From Symbiodinium natans (taxonomy: Eukaryota; Sar; Dinophyceae; Suessiales; Symbiodiniaceae): a DNA stretch of 64,000 nucleotides. The translations under genes and the position numbers were made by a program. Numbering within the stretch: the stretch's first letter is position 1; every line of letters starts with the position of its first letter. A model generated the notes under the pieces. That model was not told the DNA's origin, made no database searches, and was given only the letters and a program-made list of their open reading frames with translations. Positions 40,974-51,372 of this stretch are shown piece by piece. The stretch covers positions 1-64,000 of the forward strand of contig CAJNDS010000821.1 of assembly GCA_905221605.1 (NCBI GenBank). Direction: 5' to 3'.

Positions 40974-41125
40974 GTGACCCTGACACCGAGGCGGAAACTA
41001 TGGGGGTGTGTAGACGTGCGGCTTAGGGTTCAGGGCTTTGGGGGGTCTTACGGAGGTTTGGGGCGTGTTGAGGTCTCTTTTGTTGGGCTGCCAGGGCTTT
41101 GAGTTTGGCGCGCTTGAGGCTCTAG

Positions 41126-41879
41126 AGTCGAGAACGCCTGAGCCCTCATCTGGTCATGGTGAAGTTGGCCTTCCCTAAGATGCCAGGAGTCAGAGCAGGC
41201 CCTTATTCCGATATTCCCCTTTGCTTAGGGTTTAGGCTCCCTTTTTCGCCCCTTTGTCCCAAAAGAAGGCACCCTTTTTTATTCCTAGTTACTCTTGTGG
41301 CTAGGATACCTACATTCGAACTACATACCTCCGAGGCCATTCTCCTCAGGAGAGGATGCAAAGTCAAATCCCCTAGACAAAGTGCCCTGAATCAACCCTA
41401 AACCCTAAACCCTAATTAAACCCTAAACCCTAAACCCTAAACCCTAAACCCTAAACCCTAAACCCTAAACCCTAAACCCAAACATCCAAACTCCGACTTG
41501 AGAAATTTCGCCGATCCCGCTCCAGGGAGAAGCGGTCGATCCTCCAGCGTGCCTTGTGTGGTTGCATCTGGGCGTGCTTGGGGGGCTTTCAGTTTCGAGG
41601 CTTCGGGATACCGTAGGGCCTCGAAAAATTCGTTGAAACCGGAACTGTGTGTTCATGTTACCTTCGAGTTCCGAAAAAAAGAGCCTGACTGCCACGTTCC
41701 GATCCACTGGTTTAAGGGCCTCATATAGTATATACACTGACTACACACCACGTCCCCAAGCTGATGCTTCTTGCCCGGGAAGCCCCAAGCCCAAAGTGCA
41801 CATGTCAAGTTGGCCCCCAGCTCAAAGTGTACGTGTCAAGCTTGGCCCGCTTTGTTCTGCTGCGTCACGGAAGTCATAA
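41126..41879 (+). CDS. Four-exon gene model 10, unknown basic protein
   Basis: Exons 41126-41198 (SRERLSPHLVMVKLAFPKMP...), 41305-41381 (YLHSNYIPPRPFSSGEDAKS...), 41503-41612 (KFRRSRSREKRSILQRALCG...) and 41669-41879 (SEKKSLTATFRSTGLRASYS..., stop TAA). Phases 1-1, 0-0 and 2-2 agree. Intron 1 (41199-41304, 106 bp) is a family B element with a GC donor (GCAG^GCCC), a donor type common in dinoflagellates. Intron 2 (121 bp) is mostly a CCCTAAA array. Intron 3 is 56 bp. The RRSRSREKR stretch is Arg/Ser-rich. This is one of the better-supported chains, with a 69-codon terminal exon. Start not found. Confidence 0.55.
41199..41304. mobile_element. Introner-like element B3, GC-AG intron
   Basis: gcccttattccgatattccc at the left, ccaaaagaaggcaccctttt at the right, ending TGGCTAG. 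It matches B1 and B2 in arm sequence and length. Confidence 0.68.
41396..41478. repeat. Telomeric array (CCCTAAA)n inside intron 41382-41502
   Basis: About eleven units with one CCCTAATTAAA junction. It fills most of the inferred 121-bp intron. Confidence 0.95.
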
Positions 41880-42576
41880 GAGGACCTGCCTTAAGGAACG
41901 AGACCAAGGTCTGTAGCTCTTAGTCGCGGAACACACTACTGAGGCCTAAGCCTAAACCCAGGCCCAGGCGGTCCCTGAGCTTCCCGATTCTGCTGGAAGC
42001 CCAGGCATCGGAGATGCCTGGCGGGCGCCTCGGAGACCCTAGGATCAGAAGTTGAGAGCCCACCGTGGGATTTGGGGTGTGGGGTTTAGGGTTTAGGGTT
42101 TAGGGTTTAGAGTTTAGGGTGATTTAGGATTCAGGCCTTAGGTTTCCCTTGCAAGTTGCCCTCTAATAGGTGCTGAGTACATACAATCCCCGCAGAAATG
42201 AGCCCCGATCTTCCTCAGCCAGGCACATCATTGGCCACCCAACATTGGCCATTCCTGAAACCTAAGCCTTCAATTCAACCCTACACGAAACCCTAAGCCC
42301 TCAACCCCACGCCTGAACCTGAACCTTACACTCAATGCAAGCCGCTTCTCTCAAGGTACAGCCTCATCGAGTATATCCCATGTGTGCACAGATGCTGCGT
42401 CCGCCACAGGCCCAGAGAAGAGACACCCAAACATGGAGAGCCTAAGCACATCAGCGCTGGGGTGTTAGATGGGGTCAGGGTCCTGGGAAAGCCTTGTTGC
42501 GGTTTGAAAGTACGTTTTTAGGGTTGATAAGAGGGATGAGGTTGGCTGTTATGGTGGCTCCTGTGTTATCTGCCAG

Positions 42577-42749
42577 GCCGGACTCCAACGAATCTCTCTT
42601 GGAACCCCAAAGCCCGAAACCTTAAGGGTTTGCGGTGGCCCCAAGCTCCAAACCCTAAACCCTAAACCCCTACGCCCAGAGCCGTGGCCTAGGCTGCTGC
42701 TGCCGCTGCTGTCGAAGACCGCCGCCGCCACGCCCTGACCTTGGCATGA
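42577..42749 (+). CDS. Two-exon 3' gene end with telomere-repeat intron
   Basis: Exons 42577-42627 (AGLQRISLGTPKPETLR, donor AGG^GTTTGCGG) and 42693-42749 (AAAAAAVEDRRRHALTLA, stop TGA). Phase 0 join. The 65-bp intron contains CCCTAAA units and ends GGCCTAG. The second exon is extremely GC3-rich. Poly-Ala followed by a basic helix could be structural; no family recognised. Confidence 0.45.
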
Positions 42750-42827
42750 ACAAAGGGTCCAGCAGCGGGCATGGTCTGCCTACTCTACAAGGACTACCTT
42801 AGGACTTAGGGCTTTTGACCCTAAACC

Positions 42828-42925
42828 CTAAACCCCAAACCCCAAACCCCAAACCCTAAACCTAAACCCTAAACCCCAAACCCCAAACCCCAAACCCCAA
42901 ACCCCAAACCCCAAACCCCAAACGG
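42828..42925. repeat. CCCCAAA-variant telomere array
   Basis: Runs of CCCCAAA dominate, with CCCTAAA at the edges. The G-strand partner array (TTTAGGG, TTCAGGG) lies at 43028-43140. Confidence 0.93.
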
Positions 42926-43144
42926 AGCTCGGAGTTGCGTAGTGCCGTTCAACGTTTTCTGACCCGAGGCGCGCAGCGCAGAGTGGTGGAGGCACCTCAG
43001 CAAGCAGGTCTAGGTCTAGGGTCAAGGTCTAGGGTTTTGGGTCTAGGGTTTAGGGTTTAGGGTTCAGGGTTCAGGGTTCAGGGTTTAGGGTTTAGGGTTT
43101 AGGGTTTAGGGTTCGGGTTTAGGGTTTAGGGCTTCGGGTTTCAA

Positions 43145-43795
43145 GGTTCAAGTTCAGCCCACTGGAAACCCTAAGGGGGTGAGGGCAGACAGAGGTAGAC
43201 TCAGACCGTTACGGCTTCACGACAAGGACCTCAGGGGAAGAACCAGATGAGAACGCAGAAGATAACACCAGCACGATATAATCTTGGCAGCCCAGTGGTA
43301 CCCTTTTCCCGTTTTTTTGTTCTGGGTTCCCGTATCAAGTCAGCAACCCAAAAAAAGGGGCCCTTATGATCATATGGTTACTGGGCTACCAAGTACTTCA
43401 TCAAGTGCAGGAAGTTAATTGCTGCTAAAGTATGGAAGGAGCTATAGTGGATGAGAGCTCTAGCGCAGTAGGTGTCAAGCCATGGGATGTGCATAGTATA
43501 CTTAACAAATGCAGTGCAACAGGAATAGAAATCATGTGGTAACTCATAAAGGGGGATTTGTTGGAGCAGGTGGGCTTAATACAGACTCGTTGAGAAAAAT
43601 GTATTTTGATCATCTGTATGAAGAATAGATGGTATTAAGTTAGATTGAGATTGGTTATTGAAAGGCTGCGAGTGAGAGTGTGTTTGGATCCCGAATAACC
43701 GAGACTTCAACCCTTGCATTCCTACAGCTAGGATTAGGGTAAGTTTAGGAGGTGGTAAACCCCAAGCCCTAAAATGTTAGTTCCACGGGCCTAGA
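43145..43795. other. Gap: unique DNA with TIR element B4 (43290-43393)
   Basis: B4 has ends cttggcagcccagtggtacc and ggttactgggctaccaag, an 18-bp TIR. The AT-richer 43400-43690 stretch shows no credible gene. Confidence 0.6.
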
Positions 43796-43879
43796 CGAAC
43801 CCCCTAAACCCTAAACCCTACACCCTAAACCCTAAACCCTAAACCCCAAACCCTAAACCCTAAACCCTAAACCCTGCAG

Positions 43880-44155
43880 GATTTTTGTTGAAGCCACCCG
43901 CCATACGCACGCGGATGCCCCACACTCCGAGCCCTGCCTGGAGCTGACAATCGAAGCATTAATTAGGGTTTGGGTTTGGGGTTGGTGTTTAGGGTTTGGG
44001 GCTTAGGGAGGGTTTGGGGTTTGGGGTTTGGGGTTTAGGGTTTAGGGTGTAGGCTTGAGGGTTTTGGGGTTTTGGGCTTGTTTTGCAGCAGGAGACGCCC
44101 TCCTCTGGCAGCTCAGAGAGGTCCCGTGGGCGACATGTGGGCCAGCACCATCTAG
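43880..44155 (+). CDS. Two exons, phase-matched, unknown protein
   Basis: 43880-43967 reads IFVEATRHTHADAPHSEPCL then ELTIEALIR and ends AGG^GTTTGGGTTTGG. 44089-44155 follows the good acceptor ttgttttgcag and reads QETPSSGSSERSRGRHVGQH, donor CTAG^GTAGGC. The join is phase 0 over a 121-bp intron made largely of TTTGGGG/TTTAGGG repeats. CCCTAAA array 43800-43876 lies directly upstream. Confidence 0.52.
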
Positions 44156-44211
44156 GTAGGCCCTTAATGAGCCTTGATGTATTTCATATGTTCCCTTGTT
44201 GGGTTTGGGGT

Positions 44212-44358
44212 TTAGGGTTTAGGGTTTAGGGTTTAGGGTGTAGGGTGTAGGGTTTAGGGTTTAGGGTTTAGGGTTTAGGGTTTAGGGCTTAGGGCTTAGG
44301 GCTTAGGGCTTAGGGCTTAGGGTTTAGGGTTTAGGGTTTAGGGTTTAGGGTTTAGGGT
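44212..44358. repeat. Telomeric array (TTTAGGG)n with GGGCTTA block
   Basis: The array interrupts a partial family C element (44175-44208) and is followed by a second family C copy (44361-44455). Confidence 0.95.
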
Positions 44359-44360
44359 TT

Positions 44361-44455
44361 AGGGCCCTTGGGGATTTCTGTATTTTCCCTTATTGGGTTT
44401 CAGAGGACCATATTCAGGAATATTGTTCAGAGGGTTGTAAGGGCGATCCTCCATG
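44361..44455. mobile_element. Family C element
   Basis: gatttctgtattttccctta, ttgggtttcagaggaccatatt, caggaatattgttcagaggg match the other family C copies. Confidence 0.6.
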
Positions 44456-44816
44456 GAGGGAGGAGCCCCTAGAAGCCCCAAACTTCCTAAAACCCCCCCC
44501 CCATAGGGGAATCGCCCGTTAGGCCACCCTAAACCTAAAACCCCTACCCCCTTAGATCTTTAAGGGACTTAGGATTTAGGGCCGAGGGGCTGAGAAGCTG
44601 CTGGTTTTGGGCTTTTTCTGCGGAGGGGGGGCGGCGGGGTTTAGGGTTTCGGGTTTCGGTTTTCGCTTTTAGGGAGGGTTTGGGGGCGGGGGTGGTGGGG
44701 GGGGGCTGTCACGGCACGTAGGAGTTTCGAGGATGTCTGATATCATCTAAGGGGTTCTTGTAGCTTAAACGGTAGCCAACATCCCCTTCGTAAGCCCTAC
44801 TGTACGTGATTCACAG

Positions 44817-44931
44817 AATCATAAGGGAAAGCACGGTTCCCACAAGAGCCAAGGGGGAAGGGAGTGAGGCGAAAGGGGCCGTAGTCCCTGTTTTCTTAGG
44901 GCTTCTGTTAAGGCTTATCTGGGAGTATGAA
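44817..44931 (+). CDS. Exon-like segment with hydrophobic stretch
   Basis: Acceptor attcacag, 38 codons reading IIRESTVPTRAKGEGSEAKG then AVVPVFLGLLLRLIWEYE, donor GAA^GTAACATG. The second half is hydrophobic enough for a short membrane helix. A further coding-like stretch lies at 45011-45064. Confidence 0.48.
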
Positions 44932-45269
44932 GTAACATGGGGCCCTTACACACCCCCCTCCCTTCCACCCTATGAATGTCAGAATTTAGGAGCTTCCACC
45001 CACGCCGCAGGACCCCTGAATTTCAGCCACCCCCGCGGCGGGCATCCATTGGCCGAGACTCTTGGTTGCAAGGGCTAAGGGGTGGCTTTTCGGGTGTTGG
45101 GTTTAGGGTTTAGGTTTTCAAACTTTGTGGAAGGGTGGGTTCGCGGATCATTCGAATTAACATGTTGGGATGAAACCATCAGAGGTCTGAATGAGAGTCA
45201 CTAGGGTCCATAGGGTCCACAATTGCAGAGTTTTTCGGGTGATGATGGTAAAGGAATCTTTGGCAGCAG

Positions 45270-45396
45270 GCGCGTGGCTGGCCGGGAGGAGCTATCACAC
45301 GCTTTTGTGACTCATGTGACGTCCGCGCACGAGCTTGTGAACGCCATGCCCCGCCCAGTGCCCCCTCCCCTGCCCCAAATCCAGGAGGAACCCTAA
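45270..45396 (+). CDS. Terminal exon-like segment, strong coding bias
   Basis: Acceptor ggcagcag, 41 codons reading RVAGREELSHAFVTHVTSAH then ELVNAMPRPVPPPLPQIQEE, stop TAA at 45394-45396. Highly GC3-rich, ending in a Pro-rich tail. A rival frame reads a Cys-rich FCDSCDVRARACERH but is less GC3-biased. Confidence 0.52.
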
Positions 45397-45904
45397 GGAC
45401 CTGAACCCTAAACCCCAAACCCCAAACCCCAAACCCCAAACCCTAAACCCTAAACCCTAAACCCCAAACCTAAACCCTAACTCCCCCCCCCCCCCCGCTG
45501 CGGAGCAACTCCCGAGCTGGAGGTGAGCCTCTCCTCCTGCACTGCGGCCGAGGTCGTGGTTTTGGCCCCTAAACCCTAAGCCCTAAGCCCTAAGCCCTAA
45601 ACCCTAAACCCTAAACCTGGACCACTCCGTGTAAGTGCCGAACTTGTTTCATTGGGGTTTCCGAAAAATTGGTCAGGCTAGGGATTGTCCATTTAACGGC
45701 TGGTTCAACTGTGGGTTAGAGACTGGCGCCGAAAGTTTTCTAGAAGCTCCCTTACAGGCTAGGCCGGAAAGAGGCAACGACTTCCGGTCGTAGGTTTTGT
45801 AGGGTTTCGGGTTTGGGAAAAAGGGTTTGGGGTTTGGGGTTTAGGGCGTTTGGGGTTGTGGGGGCTGCTGGTCCTTTGTGGCCACCGGCCTGTTTGGGCT
45901 TCAG

Positions 45905-46035
45905 AGGTTCGGGCCTGGAGGCCACAAGAGGAACAGGCTCCAGGCGCGGGGGCGGGGGGAAGTCCCCGAACCCAACAGCAGGCCATGGCCGATGGCTTGG
46001 AACGAGGGCTCGAGCCAGAGCAGGCAGCTTTTGGC
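45905..46035 (+). CDS. Exon-like segment, Arg/Gly-rich
   Basis: Acceptor gcttcag, 43 codons reading RFGPGGHKRNRLQARGRGEV ... RPWPMAWNEGSSQSRQLL, donor GC^GTGCCA. All three frames are open here, so the translation is tentative. Confidence 0.35.
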
Positions 46036-46269
46036 GTGCCAGTCTTTCTGGGTTTTAAGAGGGCTTCGGGGCGAATTTTTTGGGGCCTTTTAGACCCTAA
46101 ACCCTAAACCCTAAACCCTTAGGGTGCAGTGTGTTCTCTTTCAAGGGAGTCATTCTCGCATCCCTAAGAACGTATCGCTAGAGGTCCGCTGAACATCTTC
46201 CCAATACGGCCCTGAGATTCCCTTGAGGCTCTTCAACCCAAGGGTGCACCTTAAGGGTCGGAGGTCCAC

Positions 46270-46375
46270 TAGTTGCTTAAGAACCCCCAAAAAAATCAAA
46301 AGAGATTCTCCCTTATTAAGGGTAATATTATAGGGATTGCTATTTTTTATTCTTTTGGGGCTCTTAAGCAAATAA
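46270..46375. mobile_element. TIR element L
   Basis: ttgcttaagaacccccaaaa at the left and cttttggggctcttaagcaa at the right pair over about 20 bp; the centre is AT-rich. Introner-like size. An exon begins shortly after (46407). Confidence 0.62.
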
Positions 46376-46406
46376 TGAATAATCGGGGGAGAGTCGCTTG
46401 GTTTAG

Positions 46407-46527
46407 GGCTTTGACGCGGGCTGGCTTTCTTTGCTTCATGGCGCCACACGTGGCCGTGTTCTCCACGTACCAGTTTGGCGCGCAAGGCTTGTCGCAAGCA
46501 CATTCCAACGACCTTGGCTTTGTGGAC
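46407..46527 (+). CDS. Exon-like segment, unknown protein
   Basis: Acceptor gtttag, 40 codons reading ALTRAGFLCFMAPHVAVFST then YQFGAQGLSQAHSNDLGFVD, donor GAC^GTTTGTG. If not spliced, the frame ends VCVRLQEPK-stop at 46557. Coding-like composition. Confidence 0.5.
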
Positions 46528-46865
46528 GTTTGTGTGCGTTTACAGGAGCCCAAATGATTCTCAACATTTCTCAATAGTATCCGGCTATCATACCGATATA
46601 GTTATATAGTTCAACACCAATTCCAATTCCCCCCCCCCCCCCCGGCCCCCTCTAAAATCGGCGTGGAAGAAGTCAACCTGAAACTGCCTGGGTCTAAACC
46701 CTATAAGCCCTAAACTGAAAGCCCTGGTTTAGGGTTTAGGTTTAGGGTTTTTGGGTCCCAAATCATCCAGGGATCACAAGGTCTGCAAGAGCCCTAAACC
46801 CTAGACCCTCCCCCCCGCCCCCATTTTGCACCTAGCGGGCTGCAAGAGCCCGAATCTTGCAACCG

Positions 46866-46995
46866 ACCCTAAACCCCAAACCCCAAACCCGAAACCCTAA
46901 ACTTAAACCCTAAACCCTAAACCCTACACCCTAAACCCTAAACCCGAAACCCTAAACCCTAAACCCTAAACCCTAAACCCTAAACCCTAAACCCT
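46866..46995. repeat. Telomeric array (CCCTAAA)n
   Basis: CCCCAAA/CCCGAAA variants, then clean CCCTAAA units, about 20 bp upstream of an exon-like segment. Confidence 0.95.
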
Positions 46996-47019
46996 AGCCC
47001 CCTCATTTTACATCGAAAG

Positions 47020-47123
47020 ATGGGCTGCAAGAGGTCCTTGCCATCCGCGAGATTTGGAACTTCAAGGGCGCCGACACGGCACTGGCCGCAGCAGGGCCGC
47101 AGTTCGGACACCATAAGGGCTGA
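47020..47123 (+). CDS. Terminal exon between opposed telomere arrays
   Basis: Acceptor cgaaag, 33 codons reading GLQEVLAIREIWNFKGADTA then LAAAGPQFGHHKG, stop TGA at 47121-47123. Strong GC3 bias. The stop is followed immediately by GTTTAGGG, so a frame-shifted spliced reading (ending GAG^GTTTAGG) is the alternative. Confidence 0.5.
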
Positions 47124-47248
47124 GGTTTAGGGTTTAGGGTTTAGGGTTTAGGGTTTAGGGTTTAGGGTTTAGGGTTTAGGGTTTAGGGTTTAGGGTTTAG
47201 GGTTTAGGGTTTAGGGTTTAGGGTTTAGGGTTTAGGGTTTAGGGTTTG
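47124..47248. repeat. Telomeric array (TTTAGGG)~17, perfect
   Basis: About 120 bp of uninterrupted TTTAGGG, one of the purest arrays in the window. The exon 47020-47123 lies between this array and the CCCTAAA array to its left. Confidence 0.97.
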
Positions 47249-47249
47249 G

Positions 47250-48200
47250 GCCTAAACACAGGCTCAGAGTTTAGAGGGCTTAACGAACTTACGGTGTTTA
47301 TGGGGTTTGCCGGGCCTAGGGCGTAGGATTTTGAGCTTATTGTGACGCAGGCCCTTTGGGACATGTGCACTTTGGGGGTCCATTAAGGCGTATAAGGAGG
47401 GACCCCTGGAAGGGACCCTTAATCTTCTTCTCTACCTAAGTAGCCCCGAAATAACCCCTAAATAACCTCCCTCCTTTAGTCCCTTGTGTCCGGGGTTTCT
47501 GGTGTTGTTTTGTGTGCAGTGGCCGTGGTGTTTGAATCGGGCTTTGAGATTTTGAGGGGGGAACCCAAGCCAGAAAACGTGAGTGGGGTTTTAGTCTAAG
47601 CGGGCTGAGTCTATTGGTTCAAGTTTTTGCCCCTATAAACCTCAAAGAACTCAAAACAAAACCCTAAACCCCGACGCTAAAAACCGGAAGCCCTGCAAAC
47701 CCCAAACAACCCGGTAGATCCCAAACCGACCTCGGCCCTAAAAATCCCCTAAAGAGCCTTTAAAGCCCGTACCGAAACCCTAACTAACCCTGACTCCTAC
47801 ATGCTGCAAGCCCTATAAACCCCCCAGAACATCTCAAACCCGGCAAACCGTACTAACCCCCCAGAGAAACTTCTAAACCCTACATATACCCACTGGATGT
47901 TGCCGTCCCCGCTCCTAGTTGCTCTTTCACGTTGTCAAAGTAATTCTGTCGGCCCCTGATAAGCCGGTTAAGCCTAAGGTTTAGGGTTTAGGGTTTAGGG
48001 TTTAGGGTTTAGGGTTTAGGGTTTAGGGTTTAGGGTTTAGCCCTAGCCAAACAACCCTCAGCCTCACGCACTGTAAGAAGGGCCTCCTCATTCTGCATGC
48101 TCAAGAGGCCAGGCAGAACCATACACAGGGCAGCTGCCCAGCCGAAGAACTCGGCCTAAACCCCAAACCCTAAACCCTAAACCCTAAACCATACACCTAC
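47250..48200. other. Gap: degenerate telomere-like words, no gene
   Basis: Includes an element near 47385-47475 with aaggaggga/tccctcctt ends (family E), CCCTAA-like prose at 47640-47880 and a TTTAGGG array at 47974-48038. Confidence 0.55.
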
Positions 48201-48204
48201 CCAG

Positions 48205-48284
48205 GACTTTGCGGAGCGGAAGCCATACAGAGTGGCCCTGCGCATGGAGAAGGGGGGCCCCTGGCCCAGGGAATGCCATCCAGG
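48205..48284 (+). CDS. Exon-like segment, unknown protein
   Basis: Acceptor acccag, 26 codons reading DFAERKPYRVALRMEKGGPW then PRECHP, donor GG^GTTGTG. CCCTAAA array upstream, TTTAGGG about 30 bp downstream. Strong GC3 bias. Confidence 0.5.
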
Positions 48285-48486
48285 GTTGTGTTAGGACGAA
48301 CCGAACCACCTAGGGCTTAGGGTTTAGGGTTTGGGGTTTAGGGTTTAGGGTCTAGGGTCTAGGGTTTCGGGTTTAGGGTTTAGGGTTTAGGGTTTAGGGT
48401 GAACTTCTGGAGTTTCAGGGCTGGGCGATGTGTCTAAACGGTTAACCCCCAAGGCCTAGTCAGGCCTTCTCTTGGGTTTAGGGATG

Positions 48487-48690
48487 TCTTTTGGGATGTT
48501 CCTCCTTGCACTAACAGTCCTTTATAGGGATTCAGTAGGCGGTACTATAATCCCTAGAGTCTAGATAAGGGAGGGGGGGTTTCAAGCGGGGTATGTAACC
48601 CAAGCTTCCGCCATACTCCCCACTACTTCCTAAGGCTCCCTAACGTTCCCTTAATTACCTACCCCCCAATAACCCCCCTCCCTTAAGGAC
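48487..48690. mobile_element. Partial A5 element interrupted by family E element
   Basis: The left half of family A (ttgggatgttcctccttgca ... ataatccctag) is cut off by an element with ends taagggagggggggtt and aacccccctccctta (about 48566-48690). It looks like nesting of one TIR element into another. Confidence 0.55.
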
Positions 48691-48979
48691 CCTATAGTCT
48701 ATATCCAATCTGTTAGGGTTTAGTTTTTTTTTTTTACTGTGGCCTTCTCCTGAATAGCCTGGAGCTCTCCAAACAAAGTCTTAAGACCCAGGCTCTCTCC
48801 CTGACCCTGAATTTCGGAGGGGGTACCTCCTGGCTCACAGGAGTGGTTGAGGATCTGCCCCTACACTACAGCTTCAGGGCTTAGGGCTTAGTAGGGGCTT
48901 AGGGTTTAGGGTTTAGGGGTTTGGGGTTTAGGGTTTAGGGTTTGGGGTTTAGGGTTTAGGGTTTAGGGTGTAGGGTCAG

Positions 48980-49021
48980 CTCTACGCCTTTGCCTGGCTC
49001 AGACCCCACCCTGGCATCCCG
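48980..49021 (+). CDS. Exon-like segment, unknown protein
   Basis: Acceptor gggtcag, 14 codons reading LYAFAWLRPHPGIP, donor CCG^GTACAAGT. If unspliced, the frame continues VQVGCEWRGAPAQWL to TAG near 49070. TTTAGGG array directly upstream. Confidence 0.42.
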
Positions 49022-49200
49022 GTACAAGTCGGATGTGAGTGGCGCGGGGCCCCAGCGCAGTGGCTGTAGGATGTGGGTGCTTCGCCGAAATCCTACACTA
49101 CAAGTTACTCCAGTAGAAACCCCAAAATAGATCCCCAAACCCGAAAACCCAGGGCTTATGGGTTATGGGGCTTCGGGTTCGCGAAACTCGGATTTCGGAG

Positions 49201-49287
49201 CTTTCGATGGTTGTTTTTGTTCATGGCTTGAAAGCCTTGCTCAATCAGCGGCGCCTTTGTTCCTGTGTGCACCTGCATAGTTTTTAA
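49201..49287 (+). CDS. Terminal exon-like segment
   Basis: Acceptor ttcggag, 28 codons reading LSMVVFVHGLKALLNQRRLC then SCVHLHSF, stop TAA. No family recognised. Confidence 0.38.
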   Translation, partial: LSMVVFVHGLKALLNQRRLCSCVHLHSF

Positions 49288-50730
49288 ACTATTGGTTCGG
49301 GTCCTAGGGCTTAGGTCTTAAGGCTTAGGGCTTAGGGCTTGGGGTTCATAATTTCAGGTTTTTCTCACAGGTTGCTGGGGAACCTAGAGGGTCTTAGGGT
49401 TTAGGGTTTATAGCGTTAAGGGGTTTTGGGTTAGACCCAATACGCCCTTGACCTCCTACAGCTCCGAAGTTCCAGAACCAACCTCTCGCAATGCCCGGCC
49501 CTAAGCCCTAAACCTTCAGAACCTGAGCAGCGCGTTCAGCCGTGCAGTTGCTTAGGCGCCCTTCGGGTAGAGGTTCAAGGTTGAGGTTCTTGGGGTTTGA
49601 GAGTTGAGAGCTCGAATCTCCTCGTCGAAGACCCAAAACTCTAAGCCCCAAAAACCCCAAACCCTCCTCAGAAGCGACCAACAAAATAGCAGCCAGGGAC
49701 TCAGATTCCCAAGGGCTTGGGGTGTAGGTTTTAGGGGTTTAGGGTAGGGAGTTTAGGGAGTTTAGGGAGTTTAGGGAGTTCAGGGTTTACGGTTTAGGGT
49801 TTACGGCACCCCCCCCCCCCCCCCCCCCCCCCCCCCCTTCCACTCGAGGTGGGAACGTGGTGACCGAGAAGGTCGTGGCACGGGAGCCTCGGGCTTCATT
49901 TTAAGGGCTGGGTAAAACCTAAACTTGGGACGTTCCCCCGTACTAACAGTCCTTAATAGGGATTATAATGGGGAAAACTATAATCCCTATTAAGGACTGT
50001 TCGTATCAGGGGGAACATCCCAACCCTAGACCATAAACGTCCTAAACCGCCCCAAACCCAATAAATCCTAAACCCCTAAACCCTGAATCCTAAACCCTTA
50101 AACCTTACTATCGGGTTATGGGCTTTAGAAGAGTTTATGGGTTTAACCCTGAATCCTACACTCTTAGCACCTTACTATCGGGTTAGGGTTTAGGGTTTGG
50201 GCTTTAGGGTGGGCTTACCTGTTTGAGGGTTCTGGTTTGTGCAGTTGGAGAACCACGGTCTGCTGGTCACAGGTGCCTTGTAGCGCGAGTTTCGGGTTTA
50301 GGGTCTTATGCAAGCTGTTGTTTCAAGGCAGACTCTGCGGAGAGCTTGGGGGCTCATCACCCAAGACCCTAAACCCTAACCCCTAAACCCTAAACCCTAA
50401 ACCCTAAACCCAAACCCCCCCTGAACCCGAACCTGAACCCTGAACCCTAACCCTAACCCCCCTTGGGGTTCGAGTCTTCCCCTCTCCTACGTGAGGCCGC
50501 ATGGAGGAAGAGGATGCGGTTAGACTGGAAGAAGTGTGTGGCTGGCCTGGTTTCTTGCCTTTTAGAGGCTCCACTTCTCCTGTACCCTAAACCCTAAACC
50601 CTAAAAACCCTAAACCCTGAACCCTGAACCCTGAACCCTGAACCCTGACCCTGAACCCTGAACCCTGAACCCTGAACCCTACTGTGGCGCCAAACAAGTT
50701 GCCAAGAGCTTTTTCCCTAACACAGAATTC
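49288..50730. other. Gap: telomeric fragments, poly-C, element A6
   Basis: Poly-C run 49807-49838; A6 inverted element 49933-50013; CCCTGAA variant array 50605-50680. A small coding-like segment near 50245-50264 (LENHGLLVTGAL) has no good context. Confidence 0.55.
49933..50013. mobile_element. Introner-like TIR element A6
   Basis: cttgggacgttcccccgtac and agggggaacatcccaa pair, with an inner arm taacagtccttaatagggat / atccctattaaggactgtt. Nearly perfect palindrome around ataatggggaaaactata. No spliced exon pair identified. Confidence 0.75.
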
Positions 50731-50734
50731 CAAG

Positions 50735-50940
50735 AACAAGTGCCATGCTCATCGCATAGGCTCCGAAAAGCCTACCTTATCCCTACGGCTGTCAGCATAG
50801 CCTACGGCAAGATGGACACCTGCACCTGCGATGTTAGGGATCTGTCAAACCTAAATCGGGATGCGCAGCAGGCACACGCTGAAGTTCCACCCCCCTTCGC
50901 GGAAGCGCGTCAAGGCAACTGTCTTGGCTTGAAGAGGTAA
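50735..50940 (+). CDS. Open segment with Cys pair, uncertain exon
   Basis: Open from an AG at about 50738 to TAA at 50938-50940. Includes AYLIPTAVSIAYGKMDTCTC followed by D^GTTAGGG, a possible donor at about 50832. No ATG context worth calling. Confidence 0.32.
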
Positions 50941-51372
50941 TTGAGATTGCAGGTTTCGGGGGTTGCCGTTCCCAAAAGGACCTTCTTGAAGTAAAGCTGA
51001 AGGTTCTGTGGGGCTCCAGGGCCTAGGGGTTTCACAGACCTTCGGTAGTGAAAGCCATCCAGGGGCTCATGCAGTCACTCAGCTTTCTAGTATCATTTTG
51101 TGAGGCGGCAGGTTTTTTGGCCCGCTGTTCCTGTCGTGTACGTTTGCTGCACTTCCAGTGCCCCTCTCGCTTTTGCGCGTCATGTTGGGAGTTGGGAGGG
51201 TGCTGCAACAGCAAGAGGTTCTCAGGGCTTGGATGGTTTCGGGTTGACAGGGTCCGGGTCAGCGCCTTCATATGGAAGTGATGATATGCCCAAACCCAAA
51301 GCATGAGAACACAAAGCAACGATGTGGGGGAGGGGGGGGAGCGAATTCGGGGTTTTGCCTTCAGTTTTGCAG

